Positions 51,125 to 60,508 of a DNA stretch of 64,000 nt are shown piece by piece. Source of the stretch: Pseudomonadota bacterium (lineage in GTDB: Bacteria; Pseudomonadota; Gammaproteobacteria; Steroidobacterales; Steroidobacteraceae); NCBI GenBank assembly GCA_023457495.1, contig JAEWLQ010000082.1, forward strand, positions 62,001-126,000, read 5' to 3'. The position numbers were made by a program, and so were the translations under genes. How positions within the stretch are numbered: position 1 is the first letter of the stretch; the number at the start of each line of letters is the position of its first letter. The notes beneath the pieces were generated by a model. That model made no database searches. It was given only the letters and a program-made list of their open reading frames with translations, and was not told where the DNA came from.

Positions 51125-53938
51125 TCAGCCGGCGGCCGCGCGTCTTTCGGCGCGCGCGGTAACGGCATCGGCCACGTGTTGCAGTAGCTCGTTTTCGGCG
51201 AATGGTTTGGTCAGGTAAACGTCCACGCCCGCGGACAGGCCCTGGCGGCGATGTTTGTCCATGGAGCGTGAGGTGATCATGATCACGGTGAGGCCGGCGA
51301 GCTCGGGGCGCGAGCGCACGTGCTGCGCGAGCTCCAGGCCGTTCATGTTGGGCATTTCGAGATCCGTCAGCACCACGTCCGGACGCGCGGTCTCGAGTGA
51401 CTTCACGGCTTCGAGGCCGTCGCGGGCGAGTGTGACGTCGTAGCCGTGATCCTCGAGCAGCGACGCGATGGCGCGCCGCACCGACAGGGAATCATCGACG
51501 ACGAGCGCACGTTTGCGCCGCTGCGCCTGGGCGCGCGCGGCGGCTGCGGCGCGCAGGCTTTCCTCGCGCGGGCTGCGCGCGAGCTCGGCGATGTCGAGCA
51601 GCGGGATCACCGCGCCGCTGCCGGTGAGGCCGATGCCGGCGACGCCCGGCAGGCGCTTGAGATACCGGCCGGTGGGCCGGGTGACGAGTTCGCCCGCGTC
51701 GAGCACCGCATCGACGAGCACGCCGACGGGACCGGAATCGGTATCGACCACGACGAGATTGCGCCGCTCGGGGAAGGCCGCGGGCGCGAGGCCCGTCAAT
51801 CCGCCGATCTCATGCGCGGGATATTTCTCCTCCTCGGATCCGTCCTCGACCACGGCGACCAGCGCGCCATTCTCGCGTAGTAGTTTGACCGCGATCGCCG
51901 GGAAGGCACGGCGCACGGCGTGGCTCGCGAGGCCGAACACCTGGCCGCCGTCACGCACGAAGAGGGCGTGCGTCGCGACCAGCGATGCCTGGAAGCGCAG
52001 CTCGATGGTGAGGCCCTGGCCGGCCTGCGAGCGGATGTCGATGGAACCGGACAGCGCGCGCAGCCGCGTGGCGACCACGTCGAGGCCGACACCGCGCCCG
52101 GAGATTTCGGTGACCGCATCGCGGGTCGAGAATCCCGGCAGCAGCGTGAGACGCGCGATCTCCGCGTCACCCGGTTGCGCATCGTCGGCCAACAGGCCGC
52201 GTTCCACGGCCTTCTGACGGACGCCGTCGAGATCGAGCCCGCGTCCATCGTCCGCCACCTGCACGGTGACCACCTGCCCGCGGCGCGTAACCGTGAGCGT
52301 GATGCGGCCCATGCGCGGCTTGCCCACCGCGGCGCGTTCGTCGGGGAGTTCGAGGCCATGGTCGACCGCATTGCGCAGGATGTGCAGCATCGGATCGATG
52401 AGCTGGTTCAACACGTCCGCGTCGACCAGGATGTCCTGGCCCACGATCACGAGTTCGGCCTGTTTGCCCGTGGCCGCCGCCGTCTGGCGTACGTTGCGCT
52501 GCAGGCGCGGCACGATCGTCTCGACCGGCGCCATGCGCGTCTGCGAGGTCAGGTGCGCTAGCTCGCGCACCAGTCGCTGCTGCTGGTGCAGGATGCCGGC
52601 GAGACCGGCGAGCTCGTCCTTGATGCCGAGACCGAGATCGCGGGCGTCCGTGGTTTCCTCGATCAACGCGCGAGTGATGCTCTGCACTTCGTTGTACTGG
52701 TCCATCTCCAGCGAGTCGAACTCGCTGTTCTGCGAGCCGACGGCGTGCAGCTTGTGGCGCGCGGCGAGACCGCGGATGTCCACCGAGTTCTCGAGCTCGA
52801 ACAAACGCTTCTGGATCACGCGGTCCTGATCCACCAGCTGGCGCGAATTCGTGGCGGTCGATTTCAGTTCCTGTTCGAGCTCGCCGACCTTGATGGTGAG
52901 CTCGCCCACCATGCGCACGAGATCGTCGAGCAGCTGCGTGGGCACGCGCGTCGTGGCCTTCGCCTCGGCGCGCGGCGCCTGGGCGGGCAGGAGAGCCGCG
53001 GGTGCGGTTTCCGCCGCGGGAGCGGGGCGCCCGTCATCCTCGCGGGTATTGTCACGCGCGGCGTCGAGCAGGTTGATCACGCCGAGCGCGTTGTCCGGGG
53101 CGCTGTCTTCGCCCGCGACCGCCGCCACCATCTGTTCGAGACAGTCGGCCGCCGCCATCAAGGCGCCGGCGCGCCCCGAAGAGGGCGGCTCGGATTCGGC
53201 TTCGCAGATCTCGAGCAAGTCCTCGAGGCGGTGCGCGAGCTTCGCGACGCCGCGAATGCCGAGGATGTTCGCCGAGCCCTTCAGCGTGTGCGCCGCGCGC
53301 TTCGCGTTGCGGAGCAGCTCGGTCTGCGATGGGTCCACGATCCAGCCCTGCAACGAACGCGTGACCTCCGAGGCCTGCGGGGGAGAGTCGTTGAGGAAGG
53401 CATCGATGAGCGCGGCATCGACGTCGTTCGAGACGTCGAGCGTGAGATCGGCGGCGGTCAGCGCCTCGGGCGCGGCGTCTTCGGATTCGTCGAGCGCGGC
53501 GCCGATGTCGTGCGCGGCGCCGAGCTCGCGGCGCAGCTCGCCGAGCGCGTCGGCATCGAGCGGCAGCGGCACCCAGGCGCCGCCGAAGTGCGCGCACAGC
53601 GCCTCGACATGCGCCGGATTCGTGGCTTCGCGCAGGTGCGACTCGAGCGCAGGCGCCCAGTCGGTGAAGAAGCCGCGCACCAGTACGCGGGCGTCCGCGT
53701 CGTCGGTGGATAGATGCTCGAGGTTCGCCAGCACCGACGCGCAGATACGCTGCACGCCGGCGAGACCCATGTAGCCCGCGGCTTCAGAAAGCCGCGAGAC
53801 GGACGTTACATACGAGGCGTCATTCGACGCACGCGCGGACGGTCCGGCCTCGGTGCCGGCGTCGTACGCCTGCGCGAGCTCGGGCGCGAGCCCCTTGAGC
53901 TCGTCGGCGAGCGCGTTGAGGAGATCCTGTCCTCGCAT
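51125..53938 (-). CDS. Hybrid chemotaxis histidine kinase CheA/ChpA-like
   Basis: 937 aa. Domains in order: an N-terminal HPt-like region without a clear His; a canonical HPt with phospho-His217 (AAHTLKGSAN); dimerisation about 330-480; HATPase with HILRNAVDHG (519-528), DDGRGLD (563-569) and GRGVGLD; CheW-like coupling domain about 645-790; receiver domain 810-925 with Asp859 and Lys911. This is the ChpA/PilL-like hybrid form. It is shorter than Pseudomonas ChpA and keeps only one intact HPt in view. Confidence 0.9.
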   Translation of the reverse strand: MRGQDLLNALADELKGLAPELAQAYDAGTEAGPSARASNDASYVTSVSRLSEAAGYMGLAGVQRICASVLANLEHLSTDDADARVLVRGFFTDWAPALESHLREATNPAHVEALCAHFGGAWVPLPLDADALGELRRELGAAHDIGAALDESEDAAPEALTAADLTLDVSNDVDAALIDAFLNDSPPQASEVTRSLQGWIVDPSQTELLRNAKRAAHTLKGSANILGIRGVAKLAHRLEDLLEICEAESEPPSSGRAGALMAAADCLEQMVAAVAGEDSAPDNALGVINLLDAARDNTREDDGRPAPAAETAPAALLPAQAPRAEAKATTRVPTQLLDDLVRMVGELTIKVGELEQELKSTATNSRQLVDQDRVIQKRLFELENSVDIRGLAARHKLHAVGSQNSEFDSLEMDQYNEVQSITRALIEETTDARDLGLGIKDELAGLAGILHQQQRLVRELAHLTSQTRMAPVETIVPRLQRNVRQTAAATGKQAELVIVGQDILVDADVLNQLIDPMLHILRNAVDHGLELPDERAAVGKPRMGRITLTVTRRGQVVTVQVADDGRGLDLDGVRQKAVERGLLADDAQPGDAEIARLTLLPGFSTRDAVTEISGRGVGLDVVATRLRALSGSIDIRSQAGQGLTIELRFQASLVATHALFVRDGGQVFGLASHAVRRAFPAIAVKLLRENGALVAVVEDGSEEEKYPAHEIGGLTGLAPAAFPERRNLVVVDTDSGPVGVLVDAVLDAGELVTRPTGRYLKRLPGVAGIGLTGSGAVIPLLDIAELARSPREESLRAAAAARAQAQRRKRALVVDDSLSVRRAIASLLEDHGYDVTLARDGLEAVKSLETARPDVVLTDLEMPNMNGLELAQHVRSRPELAGLTVIMITSRSMDKHRRQGLSAGVDVYLTKPFAENELLQHVADAVTARAERRAAAG

Positions 53939-53947
53939 CGTTCCTTC

Positions 53948-56491
53948 TTATGCCGCCCGGTTGCTGGGTAGTTTGAACACGCGCACCGACTCGACGAGGC
54001 GGTCCGCGGACTTCGACAGGTCGGCCGTGGCCTCCGACTGCAGCAGGATCTCCGCCGCGGTCTTTTCCGTGCTGGCGCCGATCTGGTGCACGCGGTTGCG
54101 CAGCTCCGTGGTGATCTTCATCTGCACCTGCGCGGAGGAGGTGATGCGCTTGACGAGCTCCACGAGCGAAGCGGTCGACTGCTGCGTCTCGCGCATCTGC
54201 TGACCGGACTTCGCGGCGATCTCAGAGCCCGCGACCACCTGCGAAATCGTCTTGTTCACGGTGTTGATCGTGTCCGACGTCTCGATCTGGATGTTGTTCA
54301 CGAGCTGCGCGATCTGCTGCGTCGCCTGGCGCGAGCTCTCGGCGAGGCGCTGCACTTCTTCGGCGACGACCGCGAAGCCACGGCCCGCGTCGCCGGCGGC
54401 GGCCGCCTGCATGGACGCGTTCAACGCCAGCACGTGCGTGCGTTCCGCGATCGTGTTGATGAGGTTCACGATGCCGGTGATTTCCTGCGAACGTTCGCCG
54501 AGGCGCTTGATGCGCTTTTCGGCCTCGGCGATCGATTCGCGGATGCCTTCCATGCCGCGCACCGTTTCGTTCACCGCGCCGAGCGCGGTCACCGTGGACG
54601 TGGTCGCCTGCTCGGCGGCGCGGTTGGAGGCGGCGGCGAGCTCGGCCACCTGGGTCATGACCTTGTTCGCATTCGCGAGGTTCTCGCTCGCGCGCTCGAC
54701 GTCCGAGCGTTCCGCCGCGGCGGTGGCGTTCACCGAGCCGGCCTGGCGCTTCCCGCGCGCGGGGGCGAGTTTCCCCTGCGCGGCTATGCTGGTCACTACA
54801 GAGCGCACGCGGCCGGTTTCATGCGCGAGCAGGTTGATGGAGTCGGACACGGTGCCGATGACGTTCGCGCTCACGGGCGCCTTGGCGGTCAGGTCCTTGT
54901 TGGACAACTGCGCGACGGCCTGAAGCAGCTGCACGACCGAGTTGTTGAGGTCTTCGTTCTCGCGCTCGGCTTCGGCCAGGCGCGCGACGCGATCGTCGAG
55001 CAGGTTGTCGAAGGCGCGGCTGAGCTGACCGAATTCGTCATCGCCGCCGAGCTGCGAACGCGCCTCGAAATCGCCCTCGGCGATCGCGTTGACGGTGTTC
55101 TGCAATTTCGTGATCGGCCTGGTGACCGAGCGCAGCAGCGAGAAGGCGATCAGCAGGCCGAGACCCAGCAGCGCCACGGCGATGCCGGTCGACCACATCA
55201 CGACCTTCTCGCGCACCGCCGTCACCGGCGCGAACGCTTCGGAGGATTCGATCTCGGCGATGATGGCCCACTTGAGGCCGAGCACCGACAGCGGCGCGTA
55301 CGCGCCGAGCACGGACTGCTTCGCGTAGTTCGGGTAGACCCCGTAACCCGCGGAGCCTTTCTCGAAGACTTCGGCCGTCGCCTGCGTCTTGATCGGGACG
55401 AGACCGACGCCCGTGCCCTTGGCCTCCACGGCGTTCGCCAGGCCCTTGGCGTAGCCCGCGTCGCTCACACTCTTCGCATAGGCATCGATGTTTTCGATCG
55501 CGAGGCGCGCGATGGAGCGCGGCGTACCGTCGGCGGCGGAGACCAGATAGGTCTCGCCCGTGTCGCCGAGGCCGCGTTCCTTCCACTTGCCTTCGTGCGT
55601 CATGACGGAGTTGATCTTGTCGAGCGGCACCTGCACGACGAGCACGCCGATCTTGCGATTGCCATCGAAGATGGGCGTGCCGAGGAAGGCGGCCTGGTCG
55701 TTGTAGGAGGGCAGGTATTCGCCGAACTCCGACAGGGAAACCATGCCCGGCGACTCGAGCTTCCACGACTGGCGGAAGGCATCGGCGAGCCGGCTCTTCG
55801 CGAACGGGCCGCTGACCAGCGACGTGCCGAAGTCGAGCTCCTTGAACACGGTGTAGACGATCGCGCCGTTCTTCGGCTCGACCAGGAAGATGTCGTAGAG
55901 GCCGAACTGGGCGAGCGCCGTGCGCAGGTACGGATGGATCGCGGCGTGCAGCTCGGAATAACGCGAGCCGTCGTTGGCGCGCACGAGGTCGGACTTGGAG
56001 CCGAGCGCATGCGGGTTCGCGGCGATGTACTGGTACTGCAGGTTCATCGCGCTGTCGGAGAGCGCGGCGACGTTGTGCGACATGTCCACGGGCTTGCCCG
56101 CGTTGCGCTTCTGGAATTCCACCACGTAGTCGCCGGTGTAATACCGGCCGAGGCGCGCGCGCTGGGCGGGCAGGTCGGCGACGTTCAGCACGGAGGCGTC
56201 GAAGGCCGCGGGCAGTTCGCGCATCGCCTCGATGACGTCGGGAGAAGCGGCGAGCACCTGCACCTGGTTCGACAGCGACTGGAAGTAGTCGGTGATCTGG
56301 CCGGCCTTCGAAGCGCGCTGGGCGATCAACGATTCGCGCGCCTGCGATTCGAGCGCTTCGCGGCCGGACTTGAGCGATTCGTGTCCGACGATCAGCGAGG
56401 TCACGGCCACGGGGATGATGGCGAGGAACAGCGTTCCGAGCAGCAGCTTCTGCCGGATGGACTGGGCGCCGAACATGTTGCGAATGGCCAT
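53948..56491 (-). CDS. Methyl-accepting chemotaxis protein with periplasmic Cache-like sensor (PilJ-like signalling tip)
   Basis: 847 aa. TM1 about 18-36; a large periplasmic sensor, dCache-like, from about 40 to 430; TM2 about 431-453; HAMP 454-507; a signalling coiled coil about 600-820. The hairpin tip reads RTHVLALNASMQAAAAGDAGRGFAVVAEEVQRLAESS (about 684-720), in the PilJ style rather than the Tar/Tsr style. There is no CheR-binding C-terminal pentapeptide. It lies 9 bp upstream of cheA and 4 bp after cheW. Confidence 0.88.
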   Translation of the reverse strand: MAIRNMFGAQSIRQKLLLGTLFLAIIPVAVTSLIVGHESLKSGREALESQARESLIAQRASKAGQITDYFQSLSNQVQVLAASPDVIEAMRELPAAFDASVLNVADLPAQRARLGRYYTGDYVVEFQKRNAGKPVDMSHNVAALSDSAMNLQYQYIAANPHALGSKSDLVRANDGSRYSELHAAIHPYLRTALAQFGLYDIFLVEPKNGAIVYTVFKELDFGTSLVSGPFAKSRLADAFRQSWKLESPGMVSLSEFGEYLPSYNDQAAFLGTPIFDGNRKIGVLVVQVPLDKINSVMTHEGKWKERGLGDTGETYLVSAADGTPRSIARLAIENIDAYAKSVSDAGYAKGLANAVEAKGTGVGLVPIKTQATAEVFEKGSAGYGVYPNYAKQSVLGAYAPLSVLGLKWAIIAEIESSEAFAPVTAVREKVVMWSTGIAVALLGLGLLIAFSLLRSVTRPITKLQNTVNAIAEGDFEARSQLGGDDEFGQLSRAFDNLLDDRVARLAEAERENEDLNNSVVQLLQAVAQLSNKDLTAKAPVSANVIGTVSDSINLLAHETGRVRSVVTSIAAQGKLAPARGKRQAGSVNATAAAERSDVERASENLANANKVMTQVAELAAASNRAAEQATTSTVTALGAVNETVRGMEGIRESIAEAEKRIKRLGERSQEITGIVNLINTIAERTHVLALNASMQAAAAGDAGRGFAVVAEEVQRLAESSRQATQQIAQLVNNIQIETSDTINTVNKTISQVVAGSEIAAKSGQQMRETQQSTASLVELVKRITSSAQVQMKITTELRNRVHQIGASTEKTAAEILLQSEATADLSKSADRLVESVRVFKLPSNRAA

Positions 56492-56495
56492 GGGA

Positions 56496-57032
56496 TTAGC
56501 TCACGAGTTGATCGAGTAGTTGCGCGTAATCGAATTCGAACCAGGTGTCGTCGCCCTGCGCGTAGGCCGCGGTGACGGCGGTGGCGGCCGCGGCCGGCAA
56601 GGCCGGTGGCAATACCTGCGTTTCGGGCTGAAAGACCATGCGGCGCGGCAGGCCATCGATGACGATGCCGGCGGCGTCGTTGCCGTGGCCGATCACGAGC
56701 AGCATGCGTTTCTCGCGCGGCAGGTGCTGCGTCTCGAACAGCGCGGCGAGATCGAACAGCGGGACGATGCGGCCGTGGAGATTCACGAGCCCTAGCAGGT
56801 TCGCGGGTGTACGCGGCAGTGGATAGACGTTCGGCATCTCGGTGAGCTCGCTCGCCGTGGCGAACGGCGCGAGCATGCGCACCTGGCCGATGCGGAAGGC
56901 CTGGCGGACGATGTCATTCGGGTTTTCCGTGCCGGTCGTGGCCGGCTGCACCAGCGCCGCGAGCTCCGGGGGCAGCGGGGGCAGCCCGAGCGTTGCGGTG
57001 GGCCAGTGACTCATGACGCCTGGGGCAGACAT
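56496..57032 (-). CDS. CheW-like coupling protein (PilI-like)
   Basis: 178 aa from ATG 57032, which overlaps the preceding TGA by 1 bp; ATG 57014 would shorten it by six residues. CheW fold in VRMLAPFATASELTEMPNVYPLPRTPANLLGLVNLHGRIVPLFDL. It couples receptor and kinase. It is followed 4 bp later by the chemoreceptor gene. Confidence 0.87.
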   Translation of the reverse strand: MSAPGVMSHWPTATLGLPPLPPELAALVQPATTGTENPNDIVRQAFRIGQVRMLAPFATASELTEMPNVYPLPRTPANLLGLVNLHGRIVPLFDLAALFETQHLPREKRMLLVIGHGNDAAGIVIDGLPRRMVFQPETQVLPPALPAAAATAVTAAYAQGDDTWFEFDYAQLLDQLVS

Positions 57033-57397
57033 CAGGCGCAGGCCGCGATGGCGCCGAGGATCTGGTCGGGGGTGTACGGCTTGGTCACGTAACCTTTCAC
57101 GCCGAGCATCTGCGCCCACACGCGATCGGCCTTCTGGTTCTTGCTGGTCACCAGCACGACGGGGATCGCCTTGGTCGCGGCGTCTCCGCCGATCGCGCGG
57201 GTGGCGGCGAAGCCATCCATCTGGTCCATGTTGACGTCCATCAGGATGACGTCGGGCAGGGCGGTCTTGGAGATCTCGACGGCCTGCAGGCCATTCGTGG
57301 CGGTGAGCGTGGTGTAGCCGGCGGCGCTCACGATCCTTTCCAGGTTCATGAGATCCGGACGTGCGTCATCGACGATCAGCACCTTTTGAATGGCCAC
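57032..57397 (-). CDS. CheY-type response regulator (PilH-like)
   Basis: 121 aa from GTG 57397, chosen because GGGAGGGA lies just upstream; a longer frame to 57463 is unlikely. Acidic pair Asp10-Asp11, phospho-Asp54 (LMDVNM) and Lys106 (VTKPYT). A stand-alone receiver of PilH size. It starts the chemosensory operon on the - strand. No promoter hexamers are clear in the 180 bp upstream. Confidence 0.87.
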   Translation of the reverse strand: MAIQKVLIVDDARPDLMNLERIVSAAGYTTLTATNGLQAVEISKTALPDVILMDVNMDQMDGFAATRAIGGDAATKAIPVVLVTSKNQKADRVWAQMLGVKGYVTKPYTPDQILGAIAACA

Positions 57398-57577
57398 TAT
57401 TCCCTCCCACGAGTGCACAACGGGGCCGCGCCGACCCTCTCGGGCGGTTTCTCCCATTGGCACGCAGGGAATCTTGGCCGTTATGTGACAAAACCACGGT
57501 GACGCCGGTCACACCGGGTTTCCCCGGGGGGCGTTCCAGTTCGCGGTTTTCCGGGTTCTGAAGGCCCGGTTGGAGCG
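57398..57577. other. Intergenic region between GH127 and chemosensory operon
   Basis: 180 bp. It contains the inverted repeat GTGAC-GCCG-GTCAC near 57500 and a second one (CCGGG...CCCGG) near 57551-57569. No T-rich tract in the proper orientation, so no clear terminator. Probable home of the operon's promoter. Confidence 0.4.
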
Positions 57578-59506
57578 TTAGCCGTTCGGCCCCGACGAGC
57601 GGTGCCAGTAGAGGTTGTAGCGCTCGTTCGTGGTCCGGAACCACGGAACGAGCTCGACCTCGGCGCCGCCCTCGAATCCACGTGTGATGAAGCGCAACGC
57701 CGAAGCGTCCACGCGGGTGGTCGAGGCCAGCAGCTCGGTCAGCGGCCGGGTCCAGACAGGGATGGGCACGGTATCGTTGAGCATCTCGCCGGACTTGCGC
57801 TCATTGATGATGAGCTGCGCGCCCGGGGTGAGACCGGCCGTACCCATGCGTCCCGCGAGCACGATCGGACCGTAGCGCAGCGCGGCGTGATCGGGCGAGT
57901 GCGGCAGGGGCTCGAGCGCCAGCGACATCGGCGTGCGCACCTCGATGCGATCGCTCGCGCGGAAACGCCGCGTGAGCGAGAAGTATTCGCCGGGACGTCG
58001 CGCGGTGTGTTTGCGGCCGTTCACCGACACCGTCATCGCCGGGCACCAGGCCGGCTGGCGGATCGAGAGCGTCAGCGACTGTGGCCGGGCGCTCGCGAAT
58101 TCCAGGCGCGTCGTCTCCTCATCGGGAAAACGCGTGTGCTGGGTGAGCCGGATCCCGCGATCGGCCCAGTCGAGAGTCGAGGCGAGGAAGAGGTTCACGT
58201 ACAGCGTGTCGCCCGCATGCGCGTAGATGGATTCGCCGTAGCGCGCGTGATTCTCGATGCCCGAACCCGTGCAGCACCAGAACGAATCGAAGGGCGTGTG
58301 ATACAGCCGCACGTATCCCGGTCGCGTCGACTGGAAATACGAGTTCATGCCCGTCTGCGGATCCTGCGAGGCGAGAATGCCGTTGAACAGCGCGCGCTCG
58401 AAGTAATCGAAGTACCGGGCCTGAGGATCGCCGCCGTACAACCGGCGCGTGAGCGCCATCATGTTGTGCGTGCAGCAGGTCTCCATCGTCTTGGCGGAGC
58501 CGAGGCGCTTGGCGAAATCCTGCTTCGGGAAGAAGAGTTCCGCGTCGCCATGGCCGCCCGTGGCGAAGGAGCGTTCCTCCACGACGTTGTTCCAGAAGAA
58601 CGTCGCGGCGCGCCCGTAACCGGCTTCGGCCAGCGCGGGATCGACGCCCGCGAGCCGGGTGAAGCCGATGACCTTCGGGATCTGCGTGTTCGCGTGCAGT
58701 CCGTCGAGCGTGTCGCGTCCCGCGGCCAGCGGCTCGAGCAGCGCGCGATGCGAGAACTTGACCGCGAGCTTGAGGTATTTCTCGTCGCGCGAGATCTGGT
58801 ACACGTCGACCAGCACCTCGTTCATGCCGCCATGCTCACGGTCGAGCATCTTCTGGAAGCGATCGTCCGTCACCTCGGCGCAGACGCGGTCTATCCACCC
58901 GGCGAACGCGAGCAACACGTCGCGCGCCTGCTCATTGCCACGATGCAGGTAGGCGTCGCGCAACCCGGCGAGCACCTTGTGCGTGGTGTACCAGGGCACG
59001 CCGGCGAATTCCTTGCCGGCGAGACTGTCCGTGAGCGGCGCGACGCCGTCGGGGAAGGCGGTCAGCCAGCCGCCGGTGCGCGCCTGGCATTCGGCGAGTT
59101 CCTTCACCATGTAATCCACGCGCTCGGCGAAACGCGCATCGCCGGTGGTCTCATACATGCAGGCGGCGGCGGTCAGGTAATGACCGGCCGTATGTCCATG
59201 ACAGCGGATCCACACCCACGGCTCGAGCGACTCCCAGCCGCCGTACACCGGCGCACGCGGTTCGAGCCCGGCGTTGGTGCGGAAGTTGGCCAGCATGCGG
59301 TCCGGTTCGAGGCGCAGTAGATAGGCCTCGTCGAGCCGCTGCGCCGCGAGGAAGGGCCCTTCGCCGAGCTTCACCTGCCGGAGACTGAAATATCGCGGCG
59401 CCGATCCCGCGCCCGAGACGGCCGCGGCATGCGCCGGCAGTGTCGCCAGCGCGGCGCCCGCGCCCAGGATCTTCAATGCATCTCGACGGGAATGACCGTG
59501 GCTCAT
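57578..59506 (-). CDS. Glycoside hydrolase family 127-like enzyme with Tat signal
   Basis: 642 aa from ATG 59506 (4-bp overlap with galM); the longer frame is rejected. A twin-arginine signal (SRRDALKILGAG) is followed by Ala-rich cleavage near 28. The zinc/thiol site of GH127 is recognisable: Glu342 and Cys344 (METCCTH) and the pair Cys411-Cys412 (FWCCTGSGIENH), where the first is the expected nucleophile. Known members are beta-L-arabinofuranosidases. It is likely exported folded to the periplasm. Confidence 0.85.
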   Translation of the reverse strand: MSHGHSRRDALKILGAGAALATLPAHAAAVSGAGSAPRYFSLRQVKLGEGPFLAAQRLDEAYLLRLEPDRMLANFRTNAGLEPRAPVYGGWESLEPWVWIRCHGHTAGHYLTAAACMYETTGDARFAERVDYMVKELAECQARTGGWLTAFPDGVAPLTDSLAGKEFAGVPWYTTHKVLAGLRDAYLHRGNEQARDVLLAFAGWIDRVCAEVTDDRFQKMLDREHGGMNEVLVDVYQISRDEKYLKLAVKFSHRALLEPLAAGRDTLDGLHANTQIPKVIGFTRLAGVDPALAEAGYGRAATFFWNNVVEERSFATGGHGDAELFFPKQDFAKRLGSAKTMETCCTHNMMALTRRLYGGDPQARYFDYFERALFNGILASQDPQTGMNSYFQSTRPGYVRLYHTPFDSFWCCTGSGIENHARYGESIYAHAGDTLYVNLFLASTLDWADRGIRLTQHTRFPDEETTRLEFASARPQSLTLSIRQPAWCPAMTVSVNGRKHTARRPGEYFSLTRRFRASDRIEVRTPMSLALEPLPHSPDHAALRYGPIVLAGRMGTAGLTPGAQLIINERKSGEMLNDTVPIPVWTRPLTELLASTTRVDASALRFITRGFEGGAEVELVPWFRTTNERYNLYWHRSSGPNG

Positions 59507-60501
59507 GAGGCGTTCAGCTCGTATTGGATGGTGGCTCGATAAGTTTCGCCGGGGAGCAGCAGCGAGTTCGGGAACGCTGGCTCGTTGGGTGCATTCGGCA
59601 GGCCCTGCGGTTCGAGGATGACGCCCGCGCCGAGAGCCGGATGCGAGCGCGCCAGGAACTGGCCGTTGTAGAACTGCAGTCCGGGGCCGCTGCCGTGCAT
59701 CCGCAGCGCGAGGTCGCGGTCCGCGGAGCTGAGCTCGCAGACGCAATCCGCATCCTCGTCCAGCAACCAGCAATGATCGTATCCGCCGGCCAGCGACAGC
59801 TGCGGATGCGTGGCGATGTCCGGCGGCGCGAGCCGTCGGGCCGCGCGGAAGTCGAACGGGCTTCCCTCGACGGAGGCGAACTCGCCCGTCGGGATGAGAC
59901 CGGCCACGACGGGTAGATAGCGGCTGGCCGGGATGCGCAGGAACTGGTCGGTGGCCCTCGCGTGCCCGGCATTGAGGTTGAAGTACGGGTGCCAGGTCAG
60001 GTTCACCGGCGTCGGCGCATCACATTGCGCGGTGAGGACGATGTCGAGCGTGGACGCGCCGACGCGTAGCTCCAGCCGCGCTTCCAGGTTCCCCGGATAC
60101 CCTTCCTCGCCGGCGGGCGAGGTGTACCCGAGCGTCAGCGACTGCGCGTCGTTCTCCAGAACGCGCCACACGCGTTTTCCGAAACCCAGCATGCCGCCGT
60201 GCAGGTGGTTAGGCCCCTCGTTCGCGCTCAGCACGTGGCGCCGCCCGTTCTCGACGAAGGTCGCGCCACCGATGCGGTTGCCGAAGCGGCCGACCAGCGA
60301 GCCGACGTAGGCGCGGTCGCGCACGTATTCCTCGAGCGAATCGAAATGCAGCACGAGATCGCGCCGCACGCCGCGCACGGGGAAGGTCAGGCGTCGCAGG
60401 ATCGCCCCATACGTCAGCACCTCGGCGGCGAGACCCTCGCCGCCGATCGAAATCGATTCGATCGGTGTGCCGTCGAGCGCGCCGAAGGAAGCCCGGGTCA
60501 T
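59503..60501 (-). CDS. galM: Aldose 1-epimerase
   Basis: 332 aa. NHLHGG (His99/His101), TWHPYFNL (His171) and a Glu in LEPQGLPNAPN, the catalytic acid/base set of mutarotases. It interconverts alpha and beta anomers of free sugars. It overlaps the GH127 gene by 4 bp and lies 7 bp after the sugar-binding protein gene, so the three form a unit for arabinose or galactose-like sugars. Confidence 0.85.
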   Translation of the reverse strand: MTRASFGALDGTPIESISIGGEGLAAEVLTYGAILRRLTFPVRGVRRDLVLHFDSLEEYVRDRAYVGSLVGRFGNRIGGATFVENGRRHVLSANEGPNHLHGGMLGFGKRVWRVLENDAQSLTLGYTSPAGEEGYPGNLEARLELRVGASTLDIVLTAQCDAPTPVNLTWHPYFNLNAGHARATDQFLRIPASRYLPVVAGLIPTGEFASVEGSPFDFRAARRLAPPDIATHPQLSLAGGYDHCWLLDEDADCVCELSSADRDLALRMHGSGPGLQFYNGQFLARSHPALGAGVILEPQGLPNAPNEPAFPNSLLLPGETYRATIQYELNAS

Positions 60502-60508
60502 CGCGACG

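Noticed and set aside
54086..56575. 829-aa forward ORF
   Set aside because: Antisense shadow of the chemoreceptor gene with Arg/His/Asp-rich text.
59507..59773. N-terminal extension of the GH127 gene
   Set aside because: It overlaps galM. The Tat signal begins at the internal ATG 59506.
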